From positions 5,017,276 through 5,081,275 of the forward strand of contig JAQFVV010006245.1 in assembly GCA_028023455.1 (NCBI GenBank): 64,000 nucleotides of DNA, in the 5' to 3' direction. Below the pieces are notes generated by a model. It saw only the letters and a list, made by a program, of their open reading frames with translations, had not been told where the DNA came from and did no database searches. The stretch is from Epiperipatus broadwayi. Taxonomy: Eukaryota > Onychophora > Udeonychophora > Euonychophora > Peripatidae. A program made the position numbers and the translations under genes. This document shows, in pieces, positions 23,641-35,785 of this stretch. The first letter of the stretch is position 1. Each line of letters starts with the position of its first letter.

Positions 23641-24650
23641 GTTATGTGATGATTAAACAAACTAATCCATCAATTACAAATATATATCATATGCTAGATC
23701 TTTTATATATTTGTCTGACATCTTGCAATGCAGTATTTTAACTTTTGCAAAATTCCAATGAGAAAACCCAATTTTAGATAATAGAACACTAATCAAGTAT
23801 TGTAATACCTATATATAAAAAAAAAAATCTATTCTACCTTGAGAATATAAAACACTATTTCTTGTTAATCATGATATTCATAGATCAATTTCTAATAATC
23901 TCAAAATTAATTTATTGAATCTTACAGAAGCATGAATTTTCCTTGCATTCCCAATGTTACCAAGAGTAGTAATAGGTTACATTAAAAGACTATATTTTAA
24001 AATGTACACATCAGATTTCATCATTGCCTACACATTATACTGCGGAAAGATTTCTTAAATTATTCAAAGAAATTTCTATACTATCTTATAGTACAAAAAT
24101 TAAATACAAACAAGATAAATAGACTAATTATCCTATACAATTTAGTGCAATAGCAATGATGGAATTGAGAACTAAGAACCAATTAGAATGAAACTTACAA
24201 AACTTCACTTACAAAACTTGAGTTTCATGGATCTTTGGAACAAATAAATATTCAATTAATTTTCTAATAAACTGAATATTTTATGTAATATTTAATTAAG
24301 TGACATTCTAGAAACAAAATGTGAAGTAAAATAAAAAAAATGTATTTAATTTATAACTTCTGACATTTGGTTTATACCACTTCCAAGCTAGTTGTTTTAG
24401 AGACTACAATTAGCCACCACATCACAAAAATGCTTTCATACATTTAGACATATTACTTACAATTTATTACAAATGGTATAGTAAAGAAAAGATAAAATAA
24501 AATTTATTGGAAATGCAAATTAGAGCACAATTGACTACTTATATATATATAAATTAGATTTTTAAAAAAGACATGAAACAATATTAACTTCATAGTTAAG
24601 TGTTGAAAATAGAGTTAAAGCCAAGATGCATATATATATATTTTAAGAGT
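23641..24650. other. CLIP intron sequence, no gene seen
   Basis: AT-rich, with an A-run near 23818-23827 and (TA)n at 24539-24552. No features recognised. Confidence 0.6.
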
Positions 24651-24654
24651 CATA

Positions 24655-24731
24655 GCATCGGCCGGGACGTGAACCTGCAACCCAGGCAACTGCCTGCAAA
24701 GCAGTCGCGCTGACCTCTCGACCACCAATGC
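24655..24731 (-). tRNA. tRNA-like sequence (degenerate tRNA or tRNA-derived SINE head)
   Basis: On the minus strand a 77-nt segment has a 7-bp acceptor-like stem (GCATTGG with CCGATGC, one G-U), an A-box-like TGGTCGAGAGG, an anticodon arm ACTGC/GCAGT with loop TTTGCAG (UGC, alanine-like), and a B-box-like GGTTCACGTCC. The T stem has mismatches and the D-arm spacing is irregular, so a working tRNA-Ala is unlikely. Short (TA)n sequence flanks it on the left, and no SINE body or poly-A tail is clear. Confidence 0.5.
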
Positions 24732-24973
24732 AAGACAGATGCATATATTTTAAGTTTTAGATTACAAATTAGATATACATATATATGTGCTTGGATTTAC
24801 TTTTAAAATATAAATATTTTTTTATGATTTTTTTAATGGCTTTTTTGTTACTTTTATTTTTAAAAACTAATATAAATAGTTTATTTAAATAAGGTACAAG
24901 TGAGGAGAAAATGGAGTAAAATAACTATGCCCCCTGGGTACATTCTTTTATGAAACCAATACTATTCTCTTAC

Positions 24974-25229
24974 CAATGCCTTTGCTTGCTTTAAGCAAAA
25001 GCTCGACTACTGAAGCACAGTCAAAATAAGTAGCATAATGTAAAGCAGTCATGTGAGTCCAACGACTGAACAAACTAACGGCTGCTCCCTTTTTAAGCAA
25101 TGTCTTAACTGCCTCTTCTGTTTTTCTAGAATCTCCAACCCCACATGCTCCAGATTTGCTGGCATAATGTAAAAGAGTCATGTCTGTTAATCCATCTCTA
25201 TCATTAATATGAGCCCCTCGTTTTAATAT
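24974..25229 (-). CDS. CLIP3/4-like: Second coding exon of CLIP3/CLIP4-like gene (ankyrin repeats)
   Basis: A 256-nt exon with TTTTAG acceptor (ends 25230) and GTAAGA donor (24973-24968), entering in phase 0 and leaving in phase 1. It begins ILKRGAHINDRDGLTDMTLL and continues HYASKSGACGVGD, then GAAVSLFSRWTHMTALHYA and TYFDCASVVELLLKASKGI. Vertebrate CLIP4 reads ILKRG..VNDRDGLTDMTLLHY..KSGA.G.GD and SRWTNMNALHYAAYFD at the same points, so this covers the first ankyrin repeats (about residues 91-175). The preceding exon ends exactly between E-E and I-L-K, matching the family. The introns on either side are about 12.1 and 17.1 kb and hold most of the mobile elements listed here. Confidence 0.95.
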
Positions 25230-28200
25230 CTAAAATATAAATAAATTTGTTTTATTATAATAAATATATATATTTACACACAACCAAATTAATAAAGTTC
25301 TTTTTTTCTACCTCATGTATATATATATATAACTTGTAGATAAGTAATATATAATATATAATCACACACGCATATATATATATAAGAACGTGTAAATATT
25401 ATTCAAAAAAATTTACAACTCATATAATATAATGTTCAAATTTATTTATTAGGTGCATATATCGTATGAAATTAACTTATATAAAGCTGGATTTAATTAT
25501 ATTAGGATGTTTTAAAAAATCTTAAATCACTACTGATTAACATCTTTTCTTCATCATATTAAATCAATGTCTGCTTTTTAGGTGATAATAAACAACTTAA
25601 AATGTTTTACAAATATTAAAAAGGAATAGCTACAGATTTCGATCACAAACAATAAGTCTGCTTTTCAGGTAATGATAAAATTAAAAAGTGTATCATAAAT
25701 ATTACAAAAAATATATATTACCAGAATTCACTAATGGCTTTATTAAACTCATCAATTCCGTCAATATATGTGTAGATATGAAAATCATTAGTTATGTGAT
25801 TCATGTTTTCTATTTGTCCAAATGTATAAATCAGAAGCAGATAAGCACAATGACCATAGGTGTCTTGAACGTATTGATGAGATGTAACAACATCTAGATA
25901 AATCAAATCCAGATGAATTTACGGGTGGATCTAGGGAAAAAAAATTACCTGTGGCATTACAAGAAGAATATTTCTTATATTATAATTCTTTGATTGTTTG
26001 AAAGGATTTTTTAGTTGAGCATCCAGAAAATGAATATTAATTTGATATCATAACTTAGATATTGAAGTATATTTTTAATTAGTGCTAAGTCTAATTTGCT
26101 TGATAGCTTTTAAACATTCTTTCTGATGCCAATAGTCTTATGATATCTAAAGTAATATATAAAGGATAGAAACCTATTGTATAAGGGAAGACTTGAATAT
26201 GCTAGTAAAATTTCCCATGATAATATATGAACATGCATCCAAAAGATGTGTGTGAACACAGTTTGCCAATCATAACAAAGGTGAACATTGTAGCTAAATG
26301 TTATATATATATATTCTATGAATAAAATACTATATACATATTTTCCAATATGTTTAATAAATATTTTACATTTATTTTCAGAGTTGGGTATTGCTCTTAT
26401 GTGACCAAGAATATTACTTCCAATCATACTAAGATATAATTATATCAATAACATAATCTTTTACTATATTTCTCATACCCTGATATTAAAGAAAAAAAAA
26501 TTAAACATCATAATATTTATTTTTTAAAAAAAACATTGTCTAGCTTAAATTTGTCTAACAAAATGAAAGCTATCTTTTTTTATTTAAATTTTCATTAATT
26601 TTTTATTTGCACTATGAATTTTATTTTACAATTTTAAATATGGCTGGGGGTTGGGGGACACACCTCTACCACCATTCAGTATGTTTTTGCATCATTGTGG
26701 TATTTTTTGCATGCATGTGAGCAGATGTGTTTTTTAAAACTTTATACACTTTCTGTCTATGAATTTCTAATTTGTGAAACAGAGATTTTATGAAAATATG
26801 CATAATGAAGACATGAAAAATAAGGACCCCTGTAATTATTTATAGAATTCTTCTATACACTTTTAGATGTCAACTTATTTTTATTTACAAAGCCATTTTT
26901 ATTCTTGTAGTTAAAATGATTTTTCTTCCAGTACTAAGATATCATTTTCTATCTTTGAGATTTTTATTCTCTTTCATGACTTTCCTTTGTATTTCACAGT
27001 TATATTTCACTTTTCATCATTAATCCATTTCTATACTATTTTACAGAATTCCAGATATTCAACACTTTCAAAGAGGTCATTAACTGTATTTCCTTTTTTA
27101 TTATATGTTATATAGAGCTCGCACATGCTATTTATTTCATTAAAATTTTTTGAATTGCTGTTTGTTGTTGTTGTTGTTGGTCCTGCTATTTAAATAGTGG
27201 GTGATGATTCCACAGGAGAGTAATAGATAAAAATAGTTTTTCCAAAACTAAAAACTATAATAAGTGTTTCTTGTATTTCATCACTTAGATTTCAGAAACT
27301 AACATTTAAGTAACATAAAAAAAAACTTTCCTTTGTAGCTAAATAAAAATGACTTTACATTTTACACTCATCAGTTTAAAAGTTTATTACTATGTAATTG
27401 TATTTTGATCATTTTATAAACGTTAATTAATATAACTGGCTCAATCTACAAAATAGAAATTTATTAATTTCAGCTTTACATATGAATTTATATAAATATA
27501 TTGAAATAGTATATTCCTTTGGAATATATTTCATTGCTGTATAAGTTAATTAATGTATAGAAAGAAATTTTATTAATTTAAAAGTATGGACATCATTGAT
27601 ATTTTAAAATATTAAGTTGGTATTATTATTGTTATTTAAAATAATTATATACTCTTTTTATAAATAAAAAGATTTTATTAAATGACAATATAAAAGGAAA
27701 TTCAAGTGTTTAAATATTTAAAAATATTAATTTTAAAGAATTGACAATTAGTTTTAAATAATTTTAAAAGTGACTGTAGATTTATTTATGATTCTGTTGG
27801 CAAGTAGCCAAGAATGATCTCTTATCAAGAAAACTGTTTTGATCATATGAATAAAGTTGTAGACTGCTAAATTTTTTTAAAAACCATTGGATTTTCAAAC
27901 TCTCAAAATGAACATGTAAATAACCAATTATCATCCCAAGAAGTTTGGAAATGAAGACTCAAATGAATAATCTACTTCATGTTTTCATTTATTATCAGTA
28001 GGATTACCTTATAATCATCAACTGCTGCAAAATCATAATTTTTCTAAATCTTGGTTTAGGCCTATTTTCTATATTTCAAATGAAGTGCCATTATAAAAGA
28101 AGTATCATTTGCTTTTACTTAAATTTGGATAATATTAATATTTTCTATTAGTAAAAAAGTTAAAATTACAAAACAACTTATAAATCTTTATTAAATAATT

Positions 28201-29543
28201 TTTATTTATAATAAATTGTTTTTTTTTACATAAATATTACTATGATATTAATTATTTTAAATTGTCAATTCTTAAATATTGGATCAATTACTATGTGCCT
28301 AATTATCAAAACAATATGCAAGTAATATTTTCAAAACATTTTAAATATAATGTTCAAAAATAATAAATATGTAATAAATGATAGTTTATTTTATTTTATA
28401 GGTGTCACATTTCAATACAGATTATGAAATATGTAGTCTGTGTTATTTAATTATATTTATAATTTTAAATAATAATGTTTAAATGATAATACATATTTAT
28501 TTTATATATATGGGATTTGACTGATATTATATGTATTGACAACTAAATTATTGGTGTGTTTAGTTTGATATTATTTGTTAGTTTCAGTTATAAATTCCTA
28601 TGGCTTCATTTTGTAATGATTTCATTTTTATAGTGAATACTTTGTTAAACATGGGTAATGTTTATATCTTTATAAAGAATAAAGCAATAATGGAGAATTA
28701 ATATTTAAATATTTTATATATGAAGTTTTCAGAATAGTGGTTATTTTTATGCCATTACCTAGAAAATTGTAGTAGAGAGTTGAGCTTATATATAACAAGC
28801 ATTTCACCCACTGCTTAATTTTATAGCCCTCAGTGTATAGGTTACTGTGATACTAGATATTGAGATAAGGATAGCTTGGTTTGTTTTGGCATGTCTTAGA
28901 TTGTTGATCATACATGTGTTTGTCGATTTTAATGTATTAATTTAAATATTGTTAACTACTGCAATGACATTACTGTTATTTTATTTTTTAAATAAATTAT
29001 TTTGTTTAATAATAAATTATTTGTTTTTTTTTTTATTACTGACTATTACTTGAATAATAAAATACAAAATATTGATATGCCAAATTAATAGGTATTCAGA
29101 TGTACTCATGCTGGATAAACTTGTCTTTTATTTTAAGATTTATTACTAGATGGAATAGTTTCATTTTGTAATTCATAACGTTCAAATATGTGTTTGTAAT
29201 TGTGACTTTACTAGTAAACTTAACTTCTTTCTTTGGTATTTTCTTATATTAATTATCAATATTAAATTACATTTGGTTATTGGAAAGAAGTGATGTGATG
29301 TAATGTGATGCACTGTGGCTTCCCTTTTATTGGAGTCAGGAATCTCTCAGCCACTATGCCTAGAGAAACCTGTTAGCCACCTTACCTTCCCTTTCCATTT
29401 CCCACCATTTTTCCCATATTCTTCTCTATCCTGAACCATCCTATTTCCACAACATAATCTTTGTCAACTCTATGGACTTTATATCTAAATTCCCCTAGCA
29501 AAGTTATGTATGAAACTATTTATTCATCATAATATATATATAA
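25230..29543. other. CLIP intron sequence, no gene seen
   Basis: AT-rich. A (GTT)n microsatellite lies at 27162-27179 and short (TA)n runs at 25318-25330 and 25374-25383. Bases 29290-29490 are GC-richer and pyrimidine-rich and may be a decayed repeat. Open frames at 25688-25897, 25718-25906 and 26110-26427 lack domains or splice support. Confidence 0.5.
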
Positions 29544-29734
29544 AACAAAATAAATGTCCGCTAATATTAATAATACAATAACGAAACTTAAATATATTCC
29601 AAACAACGGTAAACAATTTATAATATTATATAAATAAAAACTCATAAAAAAATATTTTCGATTATATTCATAATCATTTTCAACTCAACTTTCAAAATGG
29701 AATCATCAATTACCAACCGGAAACACATGTCGAT

Positions 29735-30235
29735 TTAAATATCCCACAATTCATTAATCCTAACATTTGCTGACTGTCTGTTTATTATCGTATTTTTATA
29801 CCTACTAATAAAAACTGCCTCTTTAATTTTTCTTTTTTCATTATCTCTCTCTTGGCCTAAAATTTTTATTTTATTTATATCAAAATTAAACTTAAAATTA
29901 CAATTTCTATCATGATCATAAAAAACAGATTCAGTATATAACTTGACTTCATTATTATTATCATTACATATCTGTACATTTTTCAAAACTCTTTTATACA
30001 ACAATTTATGTTCTTTAATTCTTTTCTCCATATTACATCTAGATTCCCCTACATATGATAAGTTACACCCACAAAAAATTCTATAAATTATATTACTCAC
30101 GTTATTTTTTTCTAACTTATCTTTTGAATTATTAACCATTCTATTTAAATTACCTGATCCATAAAATGAAACATTATATATACTATTATAAACTTTTTTC
30201 ATAAATTTTACTTGCTTATTATTATAAAAAGGCAA
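29735..30235 (-). pseudogene. Truncated Penelope-like GIY-YIG endonuclease (copy A)
   Basis: A 166-codon minus-strand frame equal to the C-terminal part of the 31.2-33.6 kb protein. It has the GIY-YIG equivalents IIY and YVG, the conserved R in MEKRIKEHK, the KRKIKEAVFISRY segment that carries the catalytic glutamate, and the N-rich end NTIINRQS. The reverse transcriptase is missing. It differs from the long copy at only a few residues, for example one fewer N in the poly-N stretch, so the insertion is recent. It is unlikely to be expressed as a separate gene. Confidence 0.85.
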
Positions 30236-30362
30236 AGAAATCCACTTCTTACTCTCAATTTCTTCATCACCAGTATTTCTATTAATTTTCTTACTAAATT
30301 GACAACCACTTGATAAATTTCTTTTATATTATAACCTACACTTACATAATTTTCAATATTAT

Positions 30363-30973
30363 TAAGTGTAGGTTATAATATAAAAGAAATTTATCAAGTG
30401 GTTTGTCAATTTAGTAAGAAAATTAATAGAAATACTGGTGATGAAGAAATTGAGAGTAAGAAGTGGATTTCTTTGCCTTTTTATAATAATAAGCAAGTAA
30501 AATTTATGAAAAAAGTTTATAATAGTATATATAATGTTTCATTTTATGGATCAGATAATTTAAATAGAATGGTTAATAATTCAAAAGATAAGTTAGAAAA
30601 AAATAACGTGAGTAATATAATTTATAGAATTTTTTGTGAATGTAACTTATCATATGTAGGGGAATCTAGATGTAATATGGAGAAAAGAATTAAGGAACAT
30701 AAATTGTTGTATAAAAGAATTTTGAAAAATGTACAGATATGTAATGATAATAATAATGAAGTCAAGTTATATACTGAATCTGTTTTTTATGATCATGATA
30801 GAAATTGTAATTTTAAGTTTAATTTTGATATAAATAAAATAAAAATTTTAGGCCAAGAGAGAGATAATGAAAAAAGAAAAATTAAGGAGGCAGTTTTTAT
30901 TAGTAGGTATAAGGATACGATAATAAACAGACAGTCAGCAAATGTTAGGATTAATGAATTGTGGGATATTTAA
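30363..30973 (+). pseudogene. Truncated Penelope-like GIY-YIG endonuclease (copy B, upstream direct repeat)
   Basis: Open from about 30363, where the frame reads LSVGYNIKEIYQ as in the long copy, to the stop before 30974. It is the same GIY-YIG region as copy A but longer at the N-terminus. It differs from the long copy by a few substitutions, including D for G in FYGS.NLNRM and E for G in the C.C pair before LSYVGES. As the upstream direct repeat it probably contributes 5' sequence to the full element rather than a separate protein. Confidence 0.85.
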
Positions 30974-31236
30974 ATCGACATGTGTTTCCGGTTGGTAATT
31001 GATGATTCCATTTTGAAAGTTGAGTTGAAAATGATTATGAATATAATCGAAAATATTTCTTTATGAGTTTTTATTTATATAATATAAATTGTTTACCATT
31101 GTTTGGAATATATTTAAGTTTCGTTATTGTATTATTAATATTAGCGGACATTTATTTTGTTTATTGTGTTAATGTTACGTGATTAATGGATACCAAATAT
31201 ATGAATAAGATATGATTTTTTAAAGAATGGAAGAAG

Positions 31237-33561
31237 ATGTGTTTAAAGATTATTAAAATGAAATGTCGATTGGAATTTTTAAAAGATTGTAAGTTATTTA
31301 AAATATTCCCGAATTGCTGCTGCTTTAAATATAATAAATCACTGGATTTGAAACCTAGTTTTATTTTTGAAGTGAAACGTAATATTTTGCTTGAAATTAT
31401 TAGAAGAAATAAGCAAGATTTGTTTAATAATCGGAAGTATTTAAAGGTTATTAATCATTTTATTGGATTGAATAATTTTTAATATTGTTTTGAATTTAAA
31501 AGGATTTGTCAAAATTATGATAAATTTTATATTAAAGAAAAGAAGAAATTTGATAATAAGACTAATTTTTTATTTAATAAAAAATATTCAAAAATTGATC
31601 GTAGTGTAAATTATGTCAATTTATCGCCATGTGATTTGAAATTAATACAAAAGTATGTATTAGGATTTGGTTCTAAATATGTGGGTGATATAGTTGATGA
31701 CTATAAACTGGAGATTATATCATCAGTTCAAAATTCTTATGATGGAAAATTAATGACTGTAGAGGAGTTTAATAAAATTGTTAAGGATGTTAATTTACAA
31801 AATTCTAATAAATATGATAATTCATGGAAAAGAGTTATTGGATTATTTAAAAGGCAATTAATGAAAGATAAATTGATTTGCTTAAAGGAAGACAAAGGTT
31901 TATGGATGTGCTTGGTATCAAATAATGAATATGTTCAAGGAGTTATTTTACAAATGGAAAAATTAAATTTTGAATTGATTAATAAATATAATGTTGATTC
32001 AGAAAGAATGAAATTTATTAATAACATTTTATTAAAGGCAAAGAATAAAGGAATAAATGATAATGTGTATTATTCATTATATCCTTCAAGTGCTATTTGT
32101 CCACGTGTATTTGCTAATGTAAAATTACATAAAGAAGGTTATCCACTTAGAATAATTTTGGATTTTGGAGGGTCTTTTATGTATAAGACTAGTAAATATG
32201 TAGCTAAAATTTTACAAGATTTACTTGGATTTGGAAAATATTCTGTAACGTCATCATTTGATTTTGTTGAAAAAATTAAAGATTTAAGTTTGGACTGTGA
32301 TGATGTTTTAGTGTCATTGGATGTTTCTGAAATGTATGGATCTATTGATAGAGTTGATTCAATTAAAATAATTCATCAAGCTTTATTGGAGAAGAAAGTG
32401 GATAATCAATTAATATGTTTTCTGATGAAGGCTTTAAATTTTATTGAACAAAATATTGTTGCATCCTTTAATGGTAAATTTTATAAGATGAGTAAAGGAT
32501 GGCCAATGGGATTACCAATGGTGGCACAGTTATGCAGTTTTGTTTTGTCATATTATGAAGAAAAGATTTTAAACAAATTTATATTTATGGGAAATATTAA
32601 GATATATACGAGATATATGGATGATGTTTTTATATGTGCTTCTTCAGAAATGATTGATAAAATTTTTGATGAATATAATAAATTAAAAGGTCTTATCTGG
32701 ACTATGGAGAAAGAATATAATAACAGTATTAAATATTTAGATTTGATAATTTCAAGGAACAATAATACGATTGATTATAAATTGTTTATTAAACCTATTG
32801 AAACCAGAGGATATATTCCATATTTATCTAAAGTGCCACATAATTATAAAATGGCTGGTTTTAGGTCTTTTTTACATAGAAATAATATTTTGTGTAAATA
32901 TGCATGTGATAAAAAGAAAAATATTGAAAATTATGTAAGTGAATTATTAAGTGTAGGTTATAATATAAAAGAAATTTATCAAGTGGTTTGTCAATTTAGT
33001 AAGAAAATTAATAGAAATACTGGTGATGAAGAAATTGAGAGTAAGAAGTGGATTTCTTTGCCTTTTTATAATAATAAGCAAGTAAAATTTATGAAAAAAG
33101 TTTATAATAGTATATATAATGTTTCATTTTATGGATCAGGTAATTTAAATAGAATGGTTAATAATTCAAAAGATAAGTTAGAAAAAAATAACGTGAGTAA
33201 TATAATTTATAGAATTTTTTGTGGGTGTAACTTATCATATGTAGGGGAATCTAGATGTAATATGGAGAAAAGAATTAAAGAACATAAATTGTTGTATAAA
33301 AGAGTTTTGAAAAATGTACAGATATGTAATGATAATAATAATAATGAAGTCAAGTTATATCCTGAATCTGTTTTTTATGATCATGATAGAAATTGTAATT
33401 TTAAGTTTAATTTTGATATAAATAAAATAAAAATTTTAGGCCAAGAGAGAGATAATGAAAAAAGAAAAATTAAGGAGGCAGTTTTTATTAGTAGGTATAA
33501 GAATACGATAATAAACAGACAGTCAGCAAATGTTAGGATTAAAGAATTGTGGGATATTTAA
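31237..33561 (+). CDS. Penelope-like reverse transcriptase with GIY-YIG endonuclease, one in-frame stop
   Basis: A single frame of 775 codons, interrupted only by TAA at 31480-31482. The part after the stop stays open from 31483 through 33558. Order: N-terminal region (31237-31635); finger region with PRVFANVKLHKEGYPLRIIL (about 32101-32160); motif A SLDVSEMY, Asp at 32320-32322; motif B GWPMGLPM (32497-32520); catalytic YMDD (32614-32625); linker; GIY-YIG nuclease with IIY (33202-33210), YVG (33238-33246), a following R in EKRIKEHK, and KRKIKEAVF. Length is close to that usual for the family. Penelope enzymes reverse-transcribe their RNA at an endonuclease nick. The start codon is uncertain; ATG choices lie near 31237-31258. 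The stop may be a recent mutation, a polymorphism or a sequencing error. Confidence 0.93.
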
Positions 33562-33722
33562 ATCGACATGTGTTTCCGGTTGGTAATTGATGATTCCATT
33601 TTGAAAGTTGAGTTGAAAATGATTATGAATATAATCGAAAATATTTTTTTATGAGTTTTTATTTATATAATATTATAAATTGTTTACCGTTGTTTGGAAT
33701 ATATTTAAGTTTCGTTAATATA

Positions 33723-34197
33723 TATATATATATTCTTAATAACTGTAATGCATATACAATTACATAACTGATGGCTGGTATTTATTCTTTTCATATATCA
33801 TCATCACAAGTATCATCTACTAAAGAAGAAGCTTTCGTGAAACTAAAGCCTTTAATACAGTGTTTCATTGTTTATTTTTTAAAAATTAGCAAATATATAT
33901 CATTTTATAAAAAAATCTCAATTTCATTTCTAGCTTAATAGAGACTACTTAATATTTTATACTCATATATATAATTACAATATTTTCAAGCTCTTTAAGA
34001 TGAGAAAAAGTTCATTTTTATTATATGTGGAATTGCTTTTAGTTTATGTCTTAACTTATATGGGAATATGATCAGATACTAATATTTTGTAATCAAAAAT
34101 GCAAATAAAGTCTCTTATGGTGTTTTTTCATATAATTATAAAAAATAATAACAAAAATATCATATATAACAACTCTATAATATATATAAATAATTGA
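33723..34197. other. CLIP intron sequence, no gene seen
   Basis: AT-rich spacer between two Penelope relics. Confidence 0.6.
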
Positions 34198-34950
34198 TCA
34201 AAATTACCCCAAATGCACAACTCAACCAGACTAACCAAAGAAAATAAACTTTAAAACACAACCAATTATTTTACTACTACAATTAGACTTCTCAACTGTA
34301 AAGGACTACAATACAACAACATATTTATACTAAGCATTACCCACAAATCACATTCTATAAACCCTTAATATTAAAAGAACTTTTAAATAAGTTAATTGCT
34401 TCAGAATCTTAAATTTTTAATAATAAAGATTCTTTAATTCTTCTTTTTATTTCATTCCTCTCCTTTTAAAGAAGACAACATTAGCCTCATCAAAATTAAT
34501 AGTGTGGCCTATATCTTTTTCATGGATATATAAAGCAGAACTAAGATATTTATTTCTAACCCTACTTCTATATACCTTTATTCTTTCATTTAAGCTTTAA
34601 AAAAAAGGAACATAAAAGTAGGGATAGAAATAAATACCTTAGTTCTGCTTTATATATCCATGAAAAAGATACAGGTTACATTATTAATTTTGATGAAGCT
34701 AAAGTTATCTTCTTTGAGAGAAATAAAATAAAGAATTAAAGAATCTTTATTATTAAAAATTTATGATTCTGAAGCATTCAACTTATTTAAAAGTTCTTTT
34801 AATATTAAGGGTGTATGGGATGTAAGTGGAATTGTGGGTAATGTTTAGTTTAAATATGTTGTTATTTTGTAGTTCTTTTCTAGACTAGTCTGGTTGAATT
34901 GTGAATTTGGGATAATTTTGATTAGTTTAACTTTAGGCTTTTAATGTTTA
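34198..34950. pseudogene. Decayed head-to-head Penelope-like pair (second subfamily, GIY-YIG C-terminal half)
   Basis: Left arm (34198-about 34597) reads on the minus strand, right arm (about 34598-34950) on the plus strand, meeting head-to-head. Both encode the C-terminal half of a GIY-YIG nuclease. The left gives KYLSSALYIHEKDIGHTINF, and the right gives KYLSSALYIHEKDTGYIINF followed, after a frameshift, by IKESLLLKIYDSEA and FNIKGVWDVSG. SAL...H....GH.I.F and K(R/N).IKESL are characteristic of Penelope endonucleases. The outer ends share AATTTTGATTA and GACTAGTCTGGTTGAAT words with 17.28-17.6 kb. Both arms are broken by stops. Confidence 0.8.
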
Positions 34951-35585
34951 TTTACATAATTATATATAAAAAGCCTTTTTCAAACATGAATTTATGCCCT
35001 TTTCAAATATCTATTTTAAACATTTACCTATTATTGCATACAAAATGCTATTTATAGTTTTGTAATAGAAGTAAAAATAGCAATAATAAAATAAAACATG
35101 AATTAAACAAAATAAAATAAAATTATACTAAGATATAGAAATCTAAGTTGAAACAAATTAACTATATAACACAACAATACACAAAATATATAAAAACATG
35201 CTTTATATAATTTTATTTTGATTTATTCATGTTTATTTTATTATTGTAGTTGTTGTTTTTATTTCTATAACAAAACTGTAGACAGCACTCTTATGCAATA
35301 ATAGGCTAATGTTTAAACCAGATGTTCAACATAAATAACGTGCTGAAAAAAGCTTTTTACATAGTATTATTAATATATATGTTTTATATAACTATTATAA
35401 ATGATATTTTTATTACTATTTATTACTAATACTTTATATATATGAAAACTGGAAACATTATAATTTCCTAAATACTTTCCCAAGTAAATTGGATTTTCTC
35501 ACAAAAAAGATATAGATAATAATTAAATTATAGGTTTTGGAATATATATATTATTAATTTTAACAAGACTAGTTCATGTATTTTA
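34951..35585. other. CLIP intron sequence, no gene seen
   Basis: AT-rich. Bases 35000-35110 and 35200-35330 look like a diverged inverted repeat (shared words such as GTTTTGTAATAGA and TGCAATAATAGG in opposite orientation). Confidence 0.4.
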
Positions 35586-35589
35586 AGAT

Positions 35590-35785
35590 AAATTTCAGCT
35601 ATGATGTAACCAGATAAAGTACCAATTAAAAACTAGCATTGCAAACTGAAATCAGCTAGTTTATAATACTATTTGTTTGACTCACCTTTAAACCAAAAGC
35701 AGAACTGCATTATTAGAAGATGGTATGATTTCAGTTTATAATGTCAGTTTTTAATTGGTATTTTGTCTGGTTATATCAAAGGTAA
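35590..35785. repeat. Foldback (MITE-like) element
   Basis: Inverted arms of about 50 bp. The left one (from about 35606) carries AACCAGATAAAGTACCAATT...AAACTGAAATCA, and the right one (ending about 35780) carries its complement with a few mismatches. The total is about 185 bp and non-coding, the size and shape of a miniature inverted-repeat element. No target duplication could be defined. Confidence 0.7.

Larger units (their letters stand above)
29544..33722. mobile_element. Penelope-like element complex: inverted 3' copy, direct 3' copy, near-complete element
   Basis: Three copies of one young Penelope-like element abut. Copy A (29544-30360) is a minus-strand 3' fragment. Copy B (30361-31162) is a plus-strand 3' fragment starting head-to-head against A. 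Copy C (about 31163-33722) is a near-complete plus-strand element that follows B directly. B and the end of C form the direct terminal repeats (pseudo-LTRs) known for Penelope elements, and A is the extra inverted copy also known from them. A and B are almost identical to the end of C. (TA)n sequence lies at both outer ends (29531-29542 and 33718-33733). The complex sits in a CLIP intron with its intact frame antisense to CLIP. Confidence 0.9.

Noticed and set aside
27366-27400. CTGATGA on the minus strand (TCATCAG at 27369), also at 48195 and 61392, and on the plus strand at 5768, 10384 and 43481.
   Set aside because: None has a pairing stem II followed by GAAA within a reasonable distance.
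33580-33620. TTGATGATTCC...GAAAG in the Penelope 3' tail as a hammerhead.
   Set aside because: The first core base is U instead of C and there is no stem II. No ribozyme was found in the terminal repeats of this copy.
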